Part shown: one piece after another, positions 35,034-44,028 of the stretch
Layout of the letters: every line of letters starts with the position of its first letter
How positions within the stretch are numbered: position 1 is the first letter of the stretch
Assembly: GCF_963664965.1 (NCBI RefSeq)
Contig: NZ_OY761823.1
Span: forward strand, 1,870,001 to 1,934,000
DNA length: 64,000 bases
Origin: an uncultured Pseudodesulfovibrio sp.
GTDB taxonomy: Bacteria > Desulfobacterota > Desulfovibrionia > Desulfovibrionales > Desulfovibrionaceae
Reading direction: 5' to 3'
The notes under the pieces: model-generated
Seen by the model: the letters and a program-made list of their open reading frames with translations, nothing else
Databases searched by the model: none
Told to the model about the DNA's origin: nothing
Program-made: the position numbers and the translations under genes

Positions 35034-35564
35034 ATGAAATACGTGAATATGATAAATGAGAAAGTGAATGTAGAAGAGGAGAGTGCCTCCAAAGGGTTCT
35101 CCAAAGGTGAAAAACGTGAGGATTATGCCGATTCCTGGAAAGGAACCGGGAATGTCGTGCTTGTCGGCCTGCCGGGAAGCGGCAAGGCGGAACTGGCTTC
35201 GCTGCTGGCGGAGCGGACAAGGCAGGAAGTGATCACTCCCGCAGATGCTTCCGAGGCGGTTGCGGCGTTGGGACGTGAAAAGACGATCATCGTGCTTGCC
35301 GACGAGTTGGTGGAAGACGATTCCGTGCAGCCGAAGATTCATGGCGCAGGCAAGGTCTTTTATCTCATGGCTGACTCGAATACCCTCTCGACCCGCGTGG
35401 CAGAACGTGAAGGCGCAAGTGACCGCGAGAGCCTCTGGCGTGACATGTCGGCACGGCTGGCGATCATGGAGCCTGTTTTTTACAGCGTGCTGCATTTCAT
35501 CATGCAGGCCGCCGAGACTCCCGAGTCGCTCATGGAGGATGCGCTGGAAAAGATCGCGTTCTGA
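35034..35564 (+). CDS. Shikimate-kinase-like P-loop protein
   Basis: The start at 35034 (MKYVNMINEKVNVEEE) gives 176 residues; a longer frame from 34830 overlaps the divergent gene and is unlikely. The P-loop is VLVGLPGSGKA (K51), with alanine where kinases have Ser or Thr after the lysine. A C-terminal RESLWRDMSARLAIMEPVFY segment resembles the lid region of shikimate kinase. The loss of the P-loop Ser/Thr and the poorly conserved substrate site suggest a degenerate kinase. Its ligand is unknown. Confidence 0.65.
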   Translation: MKYVNMINEKVNVEEESASKGFSKGEKREDYADSWKGTGNVVLVGLPGSGKAELASLLAERTRQEVITPADASEAVAALGREKTIIVLADELVEDDSVQPKIHGAGKVFYLMADSNTLSTRVAEREGASDRESLWRDMSARLAIMEPVFYSVLHFIMQAAETPESLMEDALEKIAF

Positions 35565-35763
35565 TTTCTTTCAGCAAGGCGATTTTTGGCGTTCCCTTAC
35601 GCGCGTGGTGTCATCGTGTGATGGTGACATGATGCGGGCTTTGAGGTACACAGTGTAGCCCGGTGGCCAGACATTAAGCGATTGCCGCGTCTGTCACGGA
35701 ATAGCTGACAACGGACCGCCCGCAGGGCGCGTATCTCATATATTAATGATATGGAGTTTATTG

Positions 35764-36498
35764 ATGCCGGAAAAGAAACTCAGGGTCGATTTCATGACCA
35801 TGACCCCCGATGCTCTTTCACTTATTTATGCTGCTTTTCGCCAGTGCTACCATGCCGGCTTCGTGGCGGACATGTGGCCGCGGCTTCTTTCTGGCGAGAT
35901 TGATCGTCAGACGCAGGCCGATTTTGTGAGCAAGACCATGGAGTCCGGGCATGACAGTCCTATTGAGCATGTGTCCATGACTTTTGCCATTGAAGGCATT
36001 TCACGGGCCTGTTCTCACCAGATCGTTCGACATCGTATCGCTTCCTATTCTCAGCAGAGCCAGCGGTATGTGGCGGAAAATGACATGGAATACATCCTGC
36101 CGCCCGCCATCGCCAAGATCCCCGAGGCTCGGGAACGGTTTGATCGTTTCATGGAAGAAGTTCAGTCCGCATATACTGATTTGCGTGACATTCTCGTAGC
36201 GAACGGCAGGAAGTCCAAGGCGAATGAAGATGCGCGGTTCGTGCTTCCTCAGGCCGCGGAAACCAAGATTGTCCTGACAATGAACTGTCGCAGCCTGCAT
36301 CATTTCTTTCATTTGCGGTGCTGCAACAGGGCCCAGTGGGAAGTTCGCGCCGTGGCGGATGCCATGCTTTCCATCTGCAAGGAAAAATTGCCTGCGATAT
36401 TTGCCAATGGTGGGGCACGCTGTGAACAGCTCGGTTATTGCCCGGAATCGCCGAAATTTGCGTGCGGCAAATATCCGACACGCGAAAAAAATATCTAA
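35764..36498 (+). CDS. thyX: FAD-dependent thymidylate synthase ThyX
   Basis: This 244-residue enzyme makes dTMP from dUMP with methylene-tetrahydrofolate and FAD. The ThyX motif RHR-x7-S is RHRIASYSQQS at residues 89-99. The start at 35764 (MPEKKLRVDF) has a GGAG site 7 nt upstream, and an in-frame start 18 bp earlier lacks one. A terminator follows. The cysteine-rich C-terminal part (CRSLHHFFHLRCCNRAQWE, CEQLGYCPE) is normal for ThyX. Confidence 0.95.
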   Translation: MPEKKLRVDFMTMTPDALSLIYAAFRQCYHAGFVADMWPRLLSGEIDRQTQADFVSKTMESGHDSPIEHVSMTFAIEGISRACSHQIVRHRIASYSQQSQRYVAENDMEYILPPAIAKIPEARERFDRFMEEVQSAYTDLRDILVANGRKSKANEDARFVLPQAAETKIVLTMNCRSLHHFFHLRCCNRAQWEVRAVADAMLSICKEKLPAIFANGGARCEQLGYCPESPKFACGKYPTREKNI

Positions 36499-37109
36499 TT
36501 TGATTTCCCCATATCGGGAAAATTTCCCGGCCCTGAGAGACCCCATGACACATGCGTTTCATTTGTCAAGGGGTTTTTTGTTTGTCTTTTCAACATGTTT
36601 GAGGTGTTCGTAACGTTCTTTTCCCCGGGAAGCCTTGTGTTTCAGGGGCTTTCGGCGAAAAGCCAGCGTATCGTTTTGACAAGAAAAAGACCTGAGAACC
36701 GTTCCTGTGTTGTTTTATGTAGTTAATACGGGGTGTTAAATCAATTACAGGTTAAAATGATAGGAAAATAGGAACTACTGACAGTGAGGAAAAAAAAATG
36801 AATGAAAAGGAAAATACTCAAATTTTGAGCAATTCGATGATAAAATTGAAATGCCCTGTGGAAAATTATTAAACAGGTTGTTGAAAAGTGTGTTTTCTAG
36901 AGTGTTTCAAGATGCCGGGAACCCTTGTAACACGGTTGTTTCAAGCCCTTCGCGGCGGAAAGCGCCTTGAGTTGCGAGTTTCCTAAAAAAGTATATTATT
37001 TTGGTATGTTGCAAATGTTTTATGTTGTCGATAACCTGAGCGCATCTTCTTTATTACGATTAGAATTCGAGATTTGTCTCGCGTCATTCAATGATCTAAA
37101 TCCCACTCC
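36499..37109. other. AT-rich intergenic region before dnaA with DnaA-box-like sites
   Basis: No supported gene lies in these 611 bp. It holds CGGGAAAATTTCCCG (36515-36529), the thyX terminator, two sequences that match the DnaA box TTATCCACA at 8 of 9 positions (TTTTCCACA at 36857-36865 and TTATCGACA at 37026-37034, both minus strand) and a CAGGTTGTTGAAAA segment (36874-36887) like the ends of some transposons. It could be a regulated dnaA promoter or part of an origin; the latter is unproven. Confidence 0.5.
36540..36579 (+). terminator. Terminator after thyX
   Basis: ACCCC-ATGACA pairs with TGTCA-AGGGGT with one mismatch, followed by a run of T. Confidence 0.75.
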
Positions 37110-38471
37110 ATGATGAAAACTGCCTGGAAGCAAATTCTTAACTCACTTGAAAAAAGCCTGAACCCCAGTCTGTACACTGTCTGGATCAAGCCTCTCAGTG
37201 GTACAGTCGAAGGTAACCGGCTCACGTTGTGCGCCCCCAACGAGTTCGTCGCTGGTTGGGTCCGCAGCCGCCTGCTTTCGGCAATAACGGACGCAGCCAC
37301 CGAAGTAATGGGCGGAGAACCGCGCATTACCGTCAAGGCCAGCCTTGAGAAACCTGTTAAACCTGCCATCGTCCGCTCCAAACCAAAGGTGCGTGAAAAG
37401 ACACCCACCGCCAGACATCTGGGTCTGCCCCTCGTGGACACCCCCAAGCCGATTACGGCACAGAACTGGCGGTTTTCTTTTGACGATTTCATTGTCGGTT
37501 CGTCCAACGAACTGGCCTGTGCGGCGAGCAAGTCGATCTGCGACAGTGCATTCACTTCCGACCACCTGTTCCTCAGTTCCGGTCCCGGCCTGGGCAAGAC
37601 GCATCTGCTTCAGTCCGTCGGCAACCATCTGTGCAACATGTCCAATCGTCGGAACGTTCGAGTGGCCTGTCTTTCTTCCGAAGATTTCGCTACCCGCATG
37701 GTGCTTGCCATCAAGGGACGTCAGATCGATCAGTTCAAGGCGCAGTTCCGTCAGAACATCGATGTGCTGCTCCTCGAAGATGTACATTTCTTCCAGGGCA
37801 AGGAAAAGATGCAGGAAGAACTTCTCTGTACCCTGACCGCTCTGCGTGAGCGCGGGTGCAAGGTTGTTCTGACCAGCTCCTTCATGCCCAAGGAATTCTC
37901 CGGCGTGGACAATCGCCTCGTATCCCGTTTCTGTTCCGGGTTCCTCGCGCACATCAATCGGCCGGACATGGATACCCGTCGTCGCATTGTCGAGGAAAAG
38001 GCACGCAGCCTTCAGGTAAACGTTCCTGTGGACGTTACCGAGCTGCTGGCCGAGCGTATCACCACGGATATTCGCCAGCTCGAAAGCGCACTGGGCAATC
38101 TTGTGCTCAAGGCCCGCCTGCTCAATCGTGCAGTGACGATGGATCTGGCCTGGGAAGTTCTGGAAAACTACGCCATTCAGAATGCCGCGCCCGATTACGG
38201 CCATATCATTGATTTTGTCTGCAAGAGCTACAGCCTGTCTCATGACGAACTGAAGTCCAAGAGCCGCAAGCGCCAGATCGTTCTGGCCCGCAATACTGCC
38301 TTCTACCTCGCCCGCAAGCACACGGAACTGTCCCTCAAGGCTATCGGCGAAAGGCTTTGCCGCAGGCATTCAACCGTATTGAAAGGAATTACCAAGGTGG
38401 AGCGTGAGATTTCACAGCAGACACCGCTGGGCCGACAGCTTGAGCAGACCACGGATCGGCTCACTCCCTAA
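37110..38471 (+). CDS. dnaA: DnaA-type replication initiator, divergent paralogue
   Basis: This 453-residue protein has the DnaA plan: domain I (about residues 1-75, W6 and TVWIKPL), a linker, an AAA+ domain with Walker A GPGLGKT (158-164) and Walker B VLLLEDVHFF (E223-D224), and domain IV (about 360-453). The DNA-recognition motif is CRRHSTV (417-423) where DnaA usually has GGRDHTTV, so the Asp is Arg. The Walker B has ED instead of DD. dnaN and gyrB are not nearby, which suggests a second DnaA rather than the one at the main origin. Confidence 0.9.
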   Translation: MMKTAWKQILNSLEKSLNPSLYTVWIKPLSGTVEGNRLTLCAPNEFVAGWVRSRLLSAITDAATEVMGGEPRITVKASLEKPVKPAIVRSKPKVREKTPTARHLGLPLVDTPKPITAQNWRFSFDDFIVGSSNELACAASKSICDSAFTSDHLFLSSGPGLGKTHLLQSVGNHLCNMSNRRNVRVACLSSEDFATRMVLAIKGRQIDQFKAQFRQNIDVLLLEDVHFFQGKEKMQEELLCTLTALRERGCKVVLTSSFMPKEFSGVDNRLVSRFCSGFLAHINRPDMDTRRRIVEEKARSLQVNVPVDVTELLAERITTDIRQLESALGNLVLKARLLNRAVTMDLAWEVLENYAIQNAAPDYGHIIDFVCKSYSLSHDELKSKSRKRQIVLARNTAFYLARKHTELSLKAIGERLCRRHSTVLKGITKVEREISQQTPLGRQLEQTTDRLTP

Positions 38472-38542
38472 CGCCCCCACATGTTCTTCCTGAGTCGCAC
38501 GCATCAGCCACTTGAAGCCAGCGATTCCGGGAGACGGTTTTT

Positions 38543-38579
38543 ACCCGGTACAGCGTGTTGCTGTGCCGGGTTGTTTTTT
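38543..38579 (+). terminator. Terminator after dnaA
   Basis: ACCCGGTACAGC and GCTGTGCCGGGT pair (one G-T), with a 5-nt loop and a T-rich tail. Confidence 0.8.
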
Positions 38580-38659
38580 GGGGGGAGACCGCTTTCAAGC
38601 GACTGGAAGATGTCTTGAAAAATCGGGTTGGTCATTGGGCGAAGTGTTGCCCGCAGCAA

Positions 38660-38698
38660 AACACCTCTTTGCGGTTCTCATGAACGCAAAGAGGTGTT
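38660..38698 (-). terminator. Terminator after tsaB
   Basis: AACACCTCTTTGCG and CGCAAAGAGGTGTT form a perfect 14-bp stem with an 11-nt loop, with TTTT on the minus strand. It ends the long rseP-tsaB side of the operon. Confidence 0.75.
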
Positions 38699-38731
38699 CG
38701 TAAATCCATAAATCACATTTCGTTTTCGCGG

Positions 38732-39523
38732 TCAGCTTTTCTGTAGCTCAGCCAGTCGTTTTTTGGCCTTCTCCGGGTCGAGGCCGCGTTTTTTGGCGAT
38801 GGCCGGAAGGTTGTCCTCGGCATCGGTTGCGCGGACGTACACGGGTTCTATGGGCGTTTCCGAATACGTGGCATCCACAGCCGCATCAAGCAGCATTTGC
38901 GGGGATGCGTTGTCCCACTGCGGGCCAAGCATGGTGTAGCCCGGGGTGGCGGCTGACAGGTCGGCAAAAAAGTCGGGGTTCTTTCTGAGGCCGCTTCCCA
39001 TGAGAGCGGCGGTATCGCCACAGGCTGCCATGCGTTCTGCCGCTTCTTCAAGAGTGAGCGAGGTGAGCGGCTGTATGCTTTTCATCGAGGGCACATCAAA
39101 ACTTTCCAGATAGACCAGTCCCCGGCGGGCATAGGTCAGGACATGCAGGTGGCCTTTCAGCAGTTGAGCCGGACCGGATGCCAGAAGGGGAAGATAGTCG
39201 AGTCCCGCAAGGGGGATTCCATGTCCGGCAGCCAGTCCTTCGGCAGCGGCGAGGACAAGACGCAGGCCGGTAAAGCTGCCGGGACCGCGTACGCAGGCTA
39301 TCTTGCCGATGGCATCAACGCCGATCCCGAATGCGTCAAGCATTTCCTTGAGACCGGGCGTGAGGAATTTGATGGACTGACCGGGCACGGTCCATTCGCG
39401 GGAAGCGAGCAGGGTACAGCCGTTCGGACCGGGCTGGCCGAGTACCGCCTGAAGTCGTTCTTCGGTCCCGCCCATGGCGAGAACAAGGCCGGTAAGATTA
39501 GAGGAGCAGTCTGCGGACGTCAT
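38732..39523 (-). CDS. tsaB: tRNA threonylcarbamoyladenosine biosynthesis protein TsaB
   Basis: This 263-residue protein is the TsaB-type ASKHA scaffold that works with TsaD and TsaE to make t6A37 in ANN-decoding tRNAs. The IACVRGPGSFTGLRLVLAAAEGLA segment is diagnostic. It overlaps the 3' end of rseP by 26 bp, so it is translationally tied to it. It is the last gene of the rseP cluster before a strong hairpin. Confidence 0.9.
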   Translation of the reverse strand: MTSADCSSNLTGLVLAMGGTEERLQAVLGQPGPNGCTLLASREWTVPGQSIKFLTPGLKEMLDAFGIGVDAIGKIACVRGPGSFTGLRLVLAAAEGLAAGHGIPLAGLDYLPLLASGPAQLLKGHLHVLTYARRGLVYLESFDVPSMKSIQPLTSLTLEEAAERMAACGDTAALMGSGLRKNPDFFADLSAATPGYTMLGPQWDNASPQMLLDAAVDATYSETPIEPVYVRATDAEDNLPAIAKKRGLDPEKAKKRLAELQKS

Positions 39524-40556
39524 TGAATATCGCCAAACTCATGAGTACCAGCAGGAAAAGGATGCCGATACGGGTTGCCACCGCTTTCCACCGGTCGCTG
39601 ACCGGGCGGCGGAAGATTATTTCCAGAAGACAATACACTATATGGCCGCCGTCCAGCACGGGAATGGGCAGCAGGTTGATGATCGCAAGGTTGATGGAGA
39701 TGATGGCGGCCAGTTGCAGGACGTCGAATACGCCAGACTGTGCCCCCTGATGGATGACCTGTGCGATCATGATCGGACCGCCGATGGATTCCATCGGAAT
39801 GAGTCGCTTCACTATGTTCACGAAGCCCATGACAACGAGTTTCGAGTTGTTCCACGTCTGTTTGATCGCGGTGGTGAGTCCGAGTCCTTCGACCGGTTTG
39901 AAAGCGGTTTCGTAGCCGCGCTCGATGCCGATGACCGGAACCGTGACTTCTTCTCCGCTCAAGGTCTTGAAAGTCTTTATGCGCGGGGTGACCTGCATGG
40001 TGACCGGCGAGCCTTCGCGGTCGACCACGATGGTGAGTTCCCGACCTTCGGCAGCCTGAATGGTCGTGACCATGACTTCCCATGATTCGATGGGCGCACC
40101 GTCAATGGTCGTGATGCGGTCATTCGTCTTGAATCCTGCGGCTGCGGCCGGACTGTCCGGAATGACTTTGCCCGCTACCGGGAGCAGGTATCCCTGTCCC
40201 TGTGCAAGGAGCAGAAACCAGAAAACGATGAAAGCGAGCAGGAAATTGAAGACAGGCCCTGCGGCAACAACGCACATGCGCTGCCACGCCGGACGTTTGG
40301 CAAAGAGTTCCTCGTCTGGGAATTCTTCGTCTTCCTCACCAGCTTCCCCGGCAAGTTGCACGTAGCCACCTAGCGGGATGGCTGAAAGTTTGTATTCGGT
40401 ATTGCCGGAAGTGAAACCGGCGAGACGGGGGCCGAAGCCGAGGGAGAAGGCTTTCACGCCCATGCCGAAAAGTCGGGCAATGGCGAAGTGGCCGAGTTCA
40501 TGAAAGAAAATAAGTCCGCCGAGTACGAGTACAATGGCGATGGCGCTTGTGATCAT
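39498..40556 (-). CDS. rseP: Site-2 protease RseP
   Basis: This 352-residue intramembrane zinc metalloprotease has HEXXH at residues 19-23 (FFHELGHFAIAR), a periplasmic PDZ domain (about 110-205, with PAAAAGFKTNDRITTIDG), and LPIPVLDGGH with the third zinc ligand near residue 295. It cleaves anti-sigma factors and signal-peptide remnants in the inner membrane. One PDZ domain is seen, where E. coli RseP has two. It follows dxr by 69 bp in the uppS-cdsA-dxr-rseP order. Confidence 0.93.
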   Translation of the reverse strand: MITSAIAIVLVLGGLIFFHELGHFAIARLFGMGVKAFSLGFGPRLAGFTSGNTEYKLSAIPLGGYVQLAGEAGEEDEEFPDEELFAKRPAWQRMCVVAAGPVFNFLLAFIVFWFLLLAQGQGYLLPVAGKVIPDSPAAAAGFKTNDRITTIDGAPIESWEVMVTTIQAAEGRELTIVVDREGSPVTMQVTPRIKTFKTLSGEEVTVPVIGIERGYETAFKPVEGLGLTTAIKQTWNNSKLVVMGFVNIVKRLIPMESIGGPIMIAQVIHQGAQSGVFDVLQLAAIISINLAIINLLPIPVLDGGHIVYCLLEIIFRRPVSDRWKAVATRIGILFLLVLMSLAIFNDVRRLLL

Positions 40557-40625
40557 GTAATCCTCATGGGGCCGCGGTTTGATTGATGCGGCATCCCGAA
40601 AGTATAAGCACTGTTCGGCGGTTGG

Positions 40626-41828
40626 CTAGAGGGCCGCCTGTGTTTCCTCGCGAACCGTCCGGTCCAGTGCGAGGATAGCCTCGGAAGTGGATACGTCCAC
40701 CGGGGTGTGGCGGTCAAGTGCGGCTTCGATCATGCCCGGAATGTCGAGGTAGCTGATTTTTTCTTCGAGGAAAGCGGCAACCGCGATTTCATTGACCGCA
40801 TTGAGTACGATCGGGTGGCTATTGCCCGCGTCAAATGCTTCCTGCGCCAGACGCAGGCAGGGGAATGCCTCGACGTCCGGCTTTTCAAAGGTCAGGTTGC
40901 CTATCTCGGCGAGGTTGAGTTGCGGCACGTCCACTTCGACCCGGTTCGGGTAGCAGAGACAGTGGGCGATGGGGATTTGCATGTCCGGGGTGCCGAGATG
41001 GGCGATCTGTGAGCCGTCCACATACTCAACAAGCGAGTGAATGATGGATTGCGGGTGAACCACCACGTCCACCATGCTGACGGGCAGGCCGTAGAGGTGG
41101 CATGCCTCGATGACTTCAAGCCCCTTGTTCATGAGCGTTGCCGAGTCGATGGATATTTTCGCGCCCATGTCCCAGTTGGGATGGGCCAGCGCCTGATCGC
41201 GTGTGACGGATTCGAGAAATTTTCTGTCCCTGCCGTGGAACGGTCCGCCGGAAGCGGTGAGGATGAGGCGTTTCAGCTCTTCTTCCTTTCCATGTCCGGC
41301 AAGCCCCTGGAACAGCGCGTTGTGTTCGGAATCAACCGGCATGATGGTCGAGCCGGAAGCGTGGCATGCCTCGCGGATGAGGTGCCCGCCGAGCACGAGG
41401 GATTCCTTGTTGGCAAGGCCGATCATCTTGCCGGCTTTTGCAGCGGCCAGCGTGGGTTCGAAGCCTGCCGCACCAACGATGCTCGAAAGCACGAGGTCGG
41501 CTTCCTCCAGTGTGGCGAGAGCGACGTATCCTTCCGGCCCGACGAGAATTTCGGGCATGTAGCCGCTGGGCAGGTGCGAAATGAAATCCTTTTTTACCTG
41601 ATCGTCGAGTACGCCGACATATGCGGGCTGGAACCGGGTGCAGATTTCAGCGAGAAGTTTGGCGTTTCGGCCTCCGGCAAGGGCGACGACTTTGAAAAGT
41701 TCGGGGTGCTTGCTGATGACCCTGAGAGCGCTGGTGCCGATGGAACCGGTTGCCCCGAGTATGGATATGGAACGGGGAAAATCCGGACGCGGAGCCGTCT
41801 CGGGCCATGGTGAAATATACGTTTTCAC
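40626..41828 (-). CDS. dxr: 1-deoxy-D-xylulose 5-phosphate reductoisomerase
   Basis: This 400-residue enzyme converts DXP to MEP in isoprenoid synthesis. The NADPH-binding ISILGATGSIGTSALRVI, the GLANKESLVLGG and PVDSEHNALFQ segments, and the metal-site TASGGPF are all intact. The gene lies 15 bp downstream of cdsA and is part of the envelope precursor operon. Confidence 0.95.
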   Translation of the reverse strand: MKTYISPWPETAPRPDFPRSISILGATGSIGTSALRVISKHPELFKVVALAGGRNAKLLAEICTRFQPAYVGVLDDQVKKDFISHLPSGYMPEILVGPEGYVALATLEEADLVLSSIVGAAGFEPTLAAAKAGKMIGLANKESLVLGGHLIREACHASGSTIMPVDSEHNALFQGLAGHGKEEELKRLILTASGGPFHGRDRKFLESVTRDQALAHPNWDMGAKISIDSATLMNKGLEVIEACHLYGLPVSMVDVVVHPQSIIHSLVEYVDGSQIAHLGTPDMQIPIAHCLCYPNRVEVDVPQLNLAEIGNLTFEKPDVEAFPCLRLAQEAFDAGNSHPIVLNAVNEIAVAAFLEEKISYLDIPGMIEAALDRHTPVDVSTSEAILALDRTVREETQAAL

Positions 41829-41843
41829 AGTATGCCGCCGGGG

Positions 41844-42644
41844 TTAGAAGTACGCGTGGAGCATGCGGCACAGGCCGTAGGTCGGGATGACCAGAAGCAT
41901 GCTGTCGACGCGGTCGAGAAATCCGCCGTGACCGGGAAGGGTGTTGCCGGAATCCTTGATGTCGAGAGAGCGTTTCAGTGCGGATTCAAAGAAATCTCCC
42001 ATCTGGGCGGCAATGTTGAGCGCCACGCCAAGCAGTATCCACTGCCAGATGGCTGCATGGCCGAAGCTCAGTCCGAAGGCCGTGATGCCGACGGTGCAGG
42101 CAGTCAGGCCGCCAATGCTTCCGACCCAAGACTTCTTCGGGCTGATGCGCGGCCAGATTTTCTTTTTGCCCCACATGGACCCGGCATAGAAGGCGGCGGT
42201 GTCGGACAGGGCTGCCGCCCCGATGGCAAGGATGATTTCATACCGGTTGAACGTCAGGAAAAAATGGAAATTGAGCGGGATGTACAAAAGGCCGCCCAGA
42301 AAAATCAGGGATTGCTGATAGGAGGCCGTGACATCCTTGCTGTACCTGAAGAGAAAGAGCATGGCTCCGGCCCAGAAAGCGAGGATGAGCACCACGGCGG
42401 GGTGGCGGATATCGCCGGTCGTGAAGGAACCGAGCAGAAGGAAAGTGAACGCGGCTCCGAGACATTTGACGGTTCCCATGCCTTTGGACGGGCGGAACAT
42501 GTCGTAGAATTCCCAGAGGGTGATGGCGCTGAACAGGGCGCATGCCAGAAAGAGGACCCACCCCTGAAAGGCGAGAGCCAGCGCGGGAATGGCAGCAAGG
42601 GCGATGCTGGTGGCGATTCTTTTTTTGTGTAGGGAGATTTCCAT
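41844..42644 (-). CDS. cdsA: Phosphatidate cytidylyltransferase
   Basis: This 266-residue membrane enzyme makes CDP-diacylglycerol. It has about seven to eight helices and the CDP signature region S-x10-D in the C-terminal part (KKSWVGSIGGL and GHGGFLDRVDSML). It lies between uppS and dxr, a normal bacterial order. No anomalies are seen. Confidence 0.93.
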   Translation of the reverse strand: MEISLHKKRIATSIALAAIPALALAFQGWVLFLACALFSAITLWEFYDMFRPSKGMGTVKCLGAAFTFLLLGSFTTGDIRHPAVVLILAFWAGAMLFLFRYSKDVTASYQQSLIFLGGLLYIPLNFHFFLTFNRYEIILAIGAAALSDTAAFYAGSMWGKKKIWPRISPKKSWVGSIGGLTACTVGITAFGLSFGHAAIWQWILLGVALNIAAQMGDFFESALKRSLDIKDSGNTLPGHGGFLDRVDSMLLVIPTYGLCRMLHAYF

Positions 42645-42751
42645 ATATTATTTCAGCGTTTGCTTGATGTTAGTGCTCTGATGCATAAGTCTCAAACTTG
42701 TACGCTATTTACTGTCGGGCGGCAACGTTCGGTATGCGAAGAATAATCGGG

Positions 42752-43471
42752 TCAGGAGACCTGTTCTCCGGTCTTGCCGAAACGGCGTTGGCGGTTGCCC
42801 AGTTCTGCGATGGCTTTTTCCAGTTCCTCGGGTGAGAAATCAGGCCAGTATATGTCCGTGAAATAGAACTCGGAATAGGCGCATTGAAAAAGCAGATAGT
42901 TCGAGAGCCGCAGTTCGCCGCTGGTCCGGATGATGAGGTCCGGATCGGGCTGCCCCGCAGTCCAGAGTTCATCGGCAAACGCTTCTTCGGTGATGTCGTC
43001 TGCGGCAATGCCCTTGGCTGCGAGAGCCTTGGCGGCGCGCAGTATTTCGTCCCGGCCGGAATAGTTGAGCGCGAGATTGAGGGTCATGTCCGTGCAGTTT
43101 TTCGTCTGCCGCATGACATGTTTGAGCACTTGGCGGACCGCCATGGGCATGTCGTCGATCTCGCCGAGAACTTTCAGCCGGATTCCCTGTTTCTTGAGAC
43201 TGGCTTCTTCCTTTGTCAGGAAAGTGGTCAACAGTTTGAACAGCGTGCTGACTTCATCCTTCGGGCGTGACCAGTTCTCTTTGGAGAACGTGTAGAGCGT
43301 CAGATGCTTTACGCCGAGTTCGCGGCACCGGGTGACGACGGCGCGGGCTGTCTCGGTGCCGGCCCTGTGGCCGTCGGTCCGAGGCAGCCCGCGCTGCTTC
43401 GCCCACCTTCCGTTGCCATCCATGATGATGGCGATGTGAGTGGGGATATTTGTTGTATCCAACGAATTCAC
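42752..43471 (-). CDS. uppS: Undecaprenyl diphosphate synthase
   Basis: This 239-residue cis-prenyltransferase has IAIIMDGNGRWAKQRGLPR (catalytic Asp and the diphosphate-binding loop), HLTLYTFSKENW, and RTSGELRLSNYLLFQCAYSEF. It makes the C55 lipid carrier for cell-wall and surface glycans. The start is uncertain: a GTG at 43471 is 1 bp after the frr stop and lacks a clear ribosome site, while a TTG at 43462 has AAGGTGA just upstream. Either leaves the enzyme complete. Confidence 0.93.
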   Translation of the reverse strand: MNSLDTTNIPTHIAIIMDGNGRWAKQRGLPRTDGHRAGTETARAVVTRCRELGVKHLTLYTFSKENWSRPKDEVSTLFKLLTTFLTKEEASLKKQGIRLKVLGEIDDMPMAVRQVLKHVMRQTKNCTDMTLNLALNYSGRDEILRAAKALAAKGIAADDITEEAFADELWTAGQPDPDLIIRTSGELRLSNYLLFQCAYSEFYFTDIYWPDFSPEELEKAIAELGNRQRRFGKTGEQVS

Positions 43472-43472
43472 C

Positions 43473-44027
43473 TTAGATTTCGAGGATTTCCTTTTCCTTG
43501 CCAGCCAGTACGCTGTCGCTTTCCTTGACGTGGTCGTCGGTCAGCTTCTGAACGTCAGCTTCACCTTTCTTGCGCTCGTCTTCGCTGATTTCCTTGTCCT
43601 TCTCCATGGTCTTGAAGGAGTCGTTCAGGTCGCGGCGGACGTTGCGGATGGCGATCTTGCAGTCTTCGGTGTACTTGCGTGCAACCTTGACCAGCTCTTT
43701 GCGGCGTTCCTCGGTGAGGGCCGGGATGGTAATGCGGATGACGCTGCCGTCGTTGTTCGGCGTCAGGCCGAGGTCGGAAGCCTGAATGGCTTTTTCCACG
43801 GCACCGAATGCACCTTTGTCCCAAGGCTGGATGGTCAGGGTCTTGGGGTCCGGAACGGAGACGGAGGCCAACTGGCTGATGGGGGTCGGGGTGCCGTAGT
43901 AATCAACAATGATGTTGTCTACCAGAGCGGTGGTTGCGCGGCCTGTGCGTAGTTTCTCAAATTCCTTGGACAGAGCGGCAATGGCACCAGCCATGCGTTT
44001 CTTTCCATCATCAAGTACGGATTTCAT
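43473..44027 (-). CDS. frr: Ribosome recycling factor
   Basis: This 184-residue protein splits post-termination ribosomes with EF-G. It starts at 44027 ([19 protein letters not shown]) with a strong AAGGAGGAG site; 29 upstream codons are open but not conserved. The [28 protein letters not shown] and [31 protein letters not shown] segments are typical. It is 1 bp downstream of pyrH. Confidence 0.95.
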   Translation of the reverse strand: MKSVLDDGKKRMAGAIAALSKEFEKLRTGRATTALVDNIIVDYYGTPTPISQLASVSVPDPKTLTIQPWDKGAFGAVEKAIQASDLGLTPNNDGSVIRITIPALTEERRKELVKVARKYTEDCKIAIRNVRRDLNDSFKTMEKDKEISEDERKKGEADVQKLTDDHVKESDSVLAGKEKEILEI

Positions 44028-44028
44028 A

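Noticed and set aside
36798-36872. 24-codon open frame after an A-rich run in the pre-dnaA gap.
   Set aside because: It is very short, AT-driven and has no supporting conservation visible.
36874-36887. CAGGTTGTTGAAAA as the end of an insertion sequence.
   Set aside because: No partner inverted end or transposase remnant was found near it.
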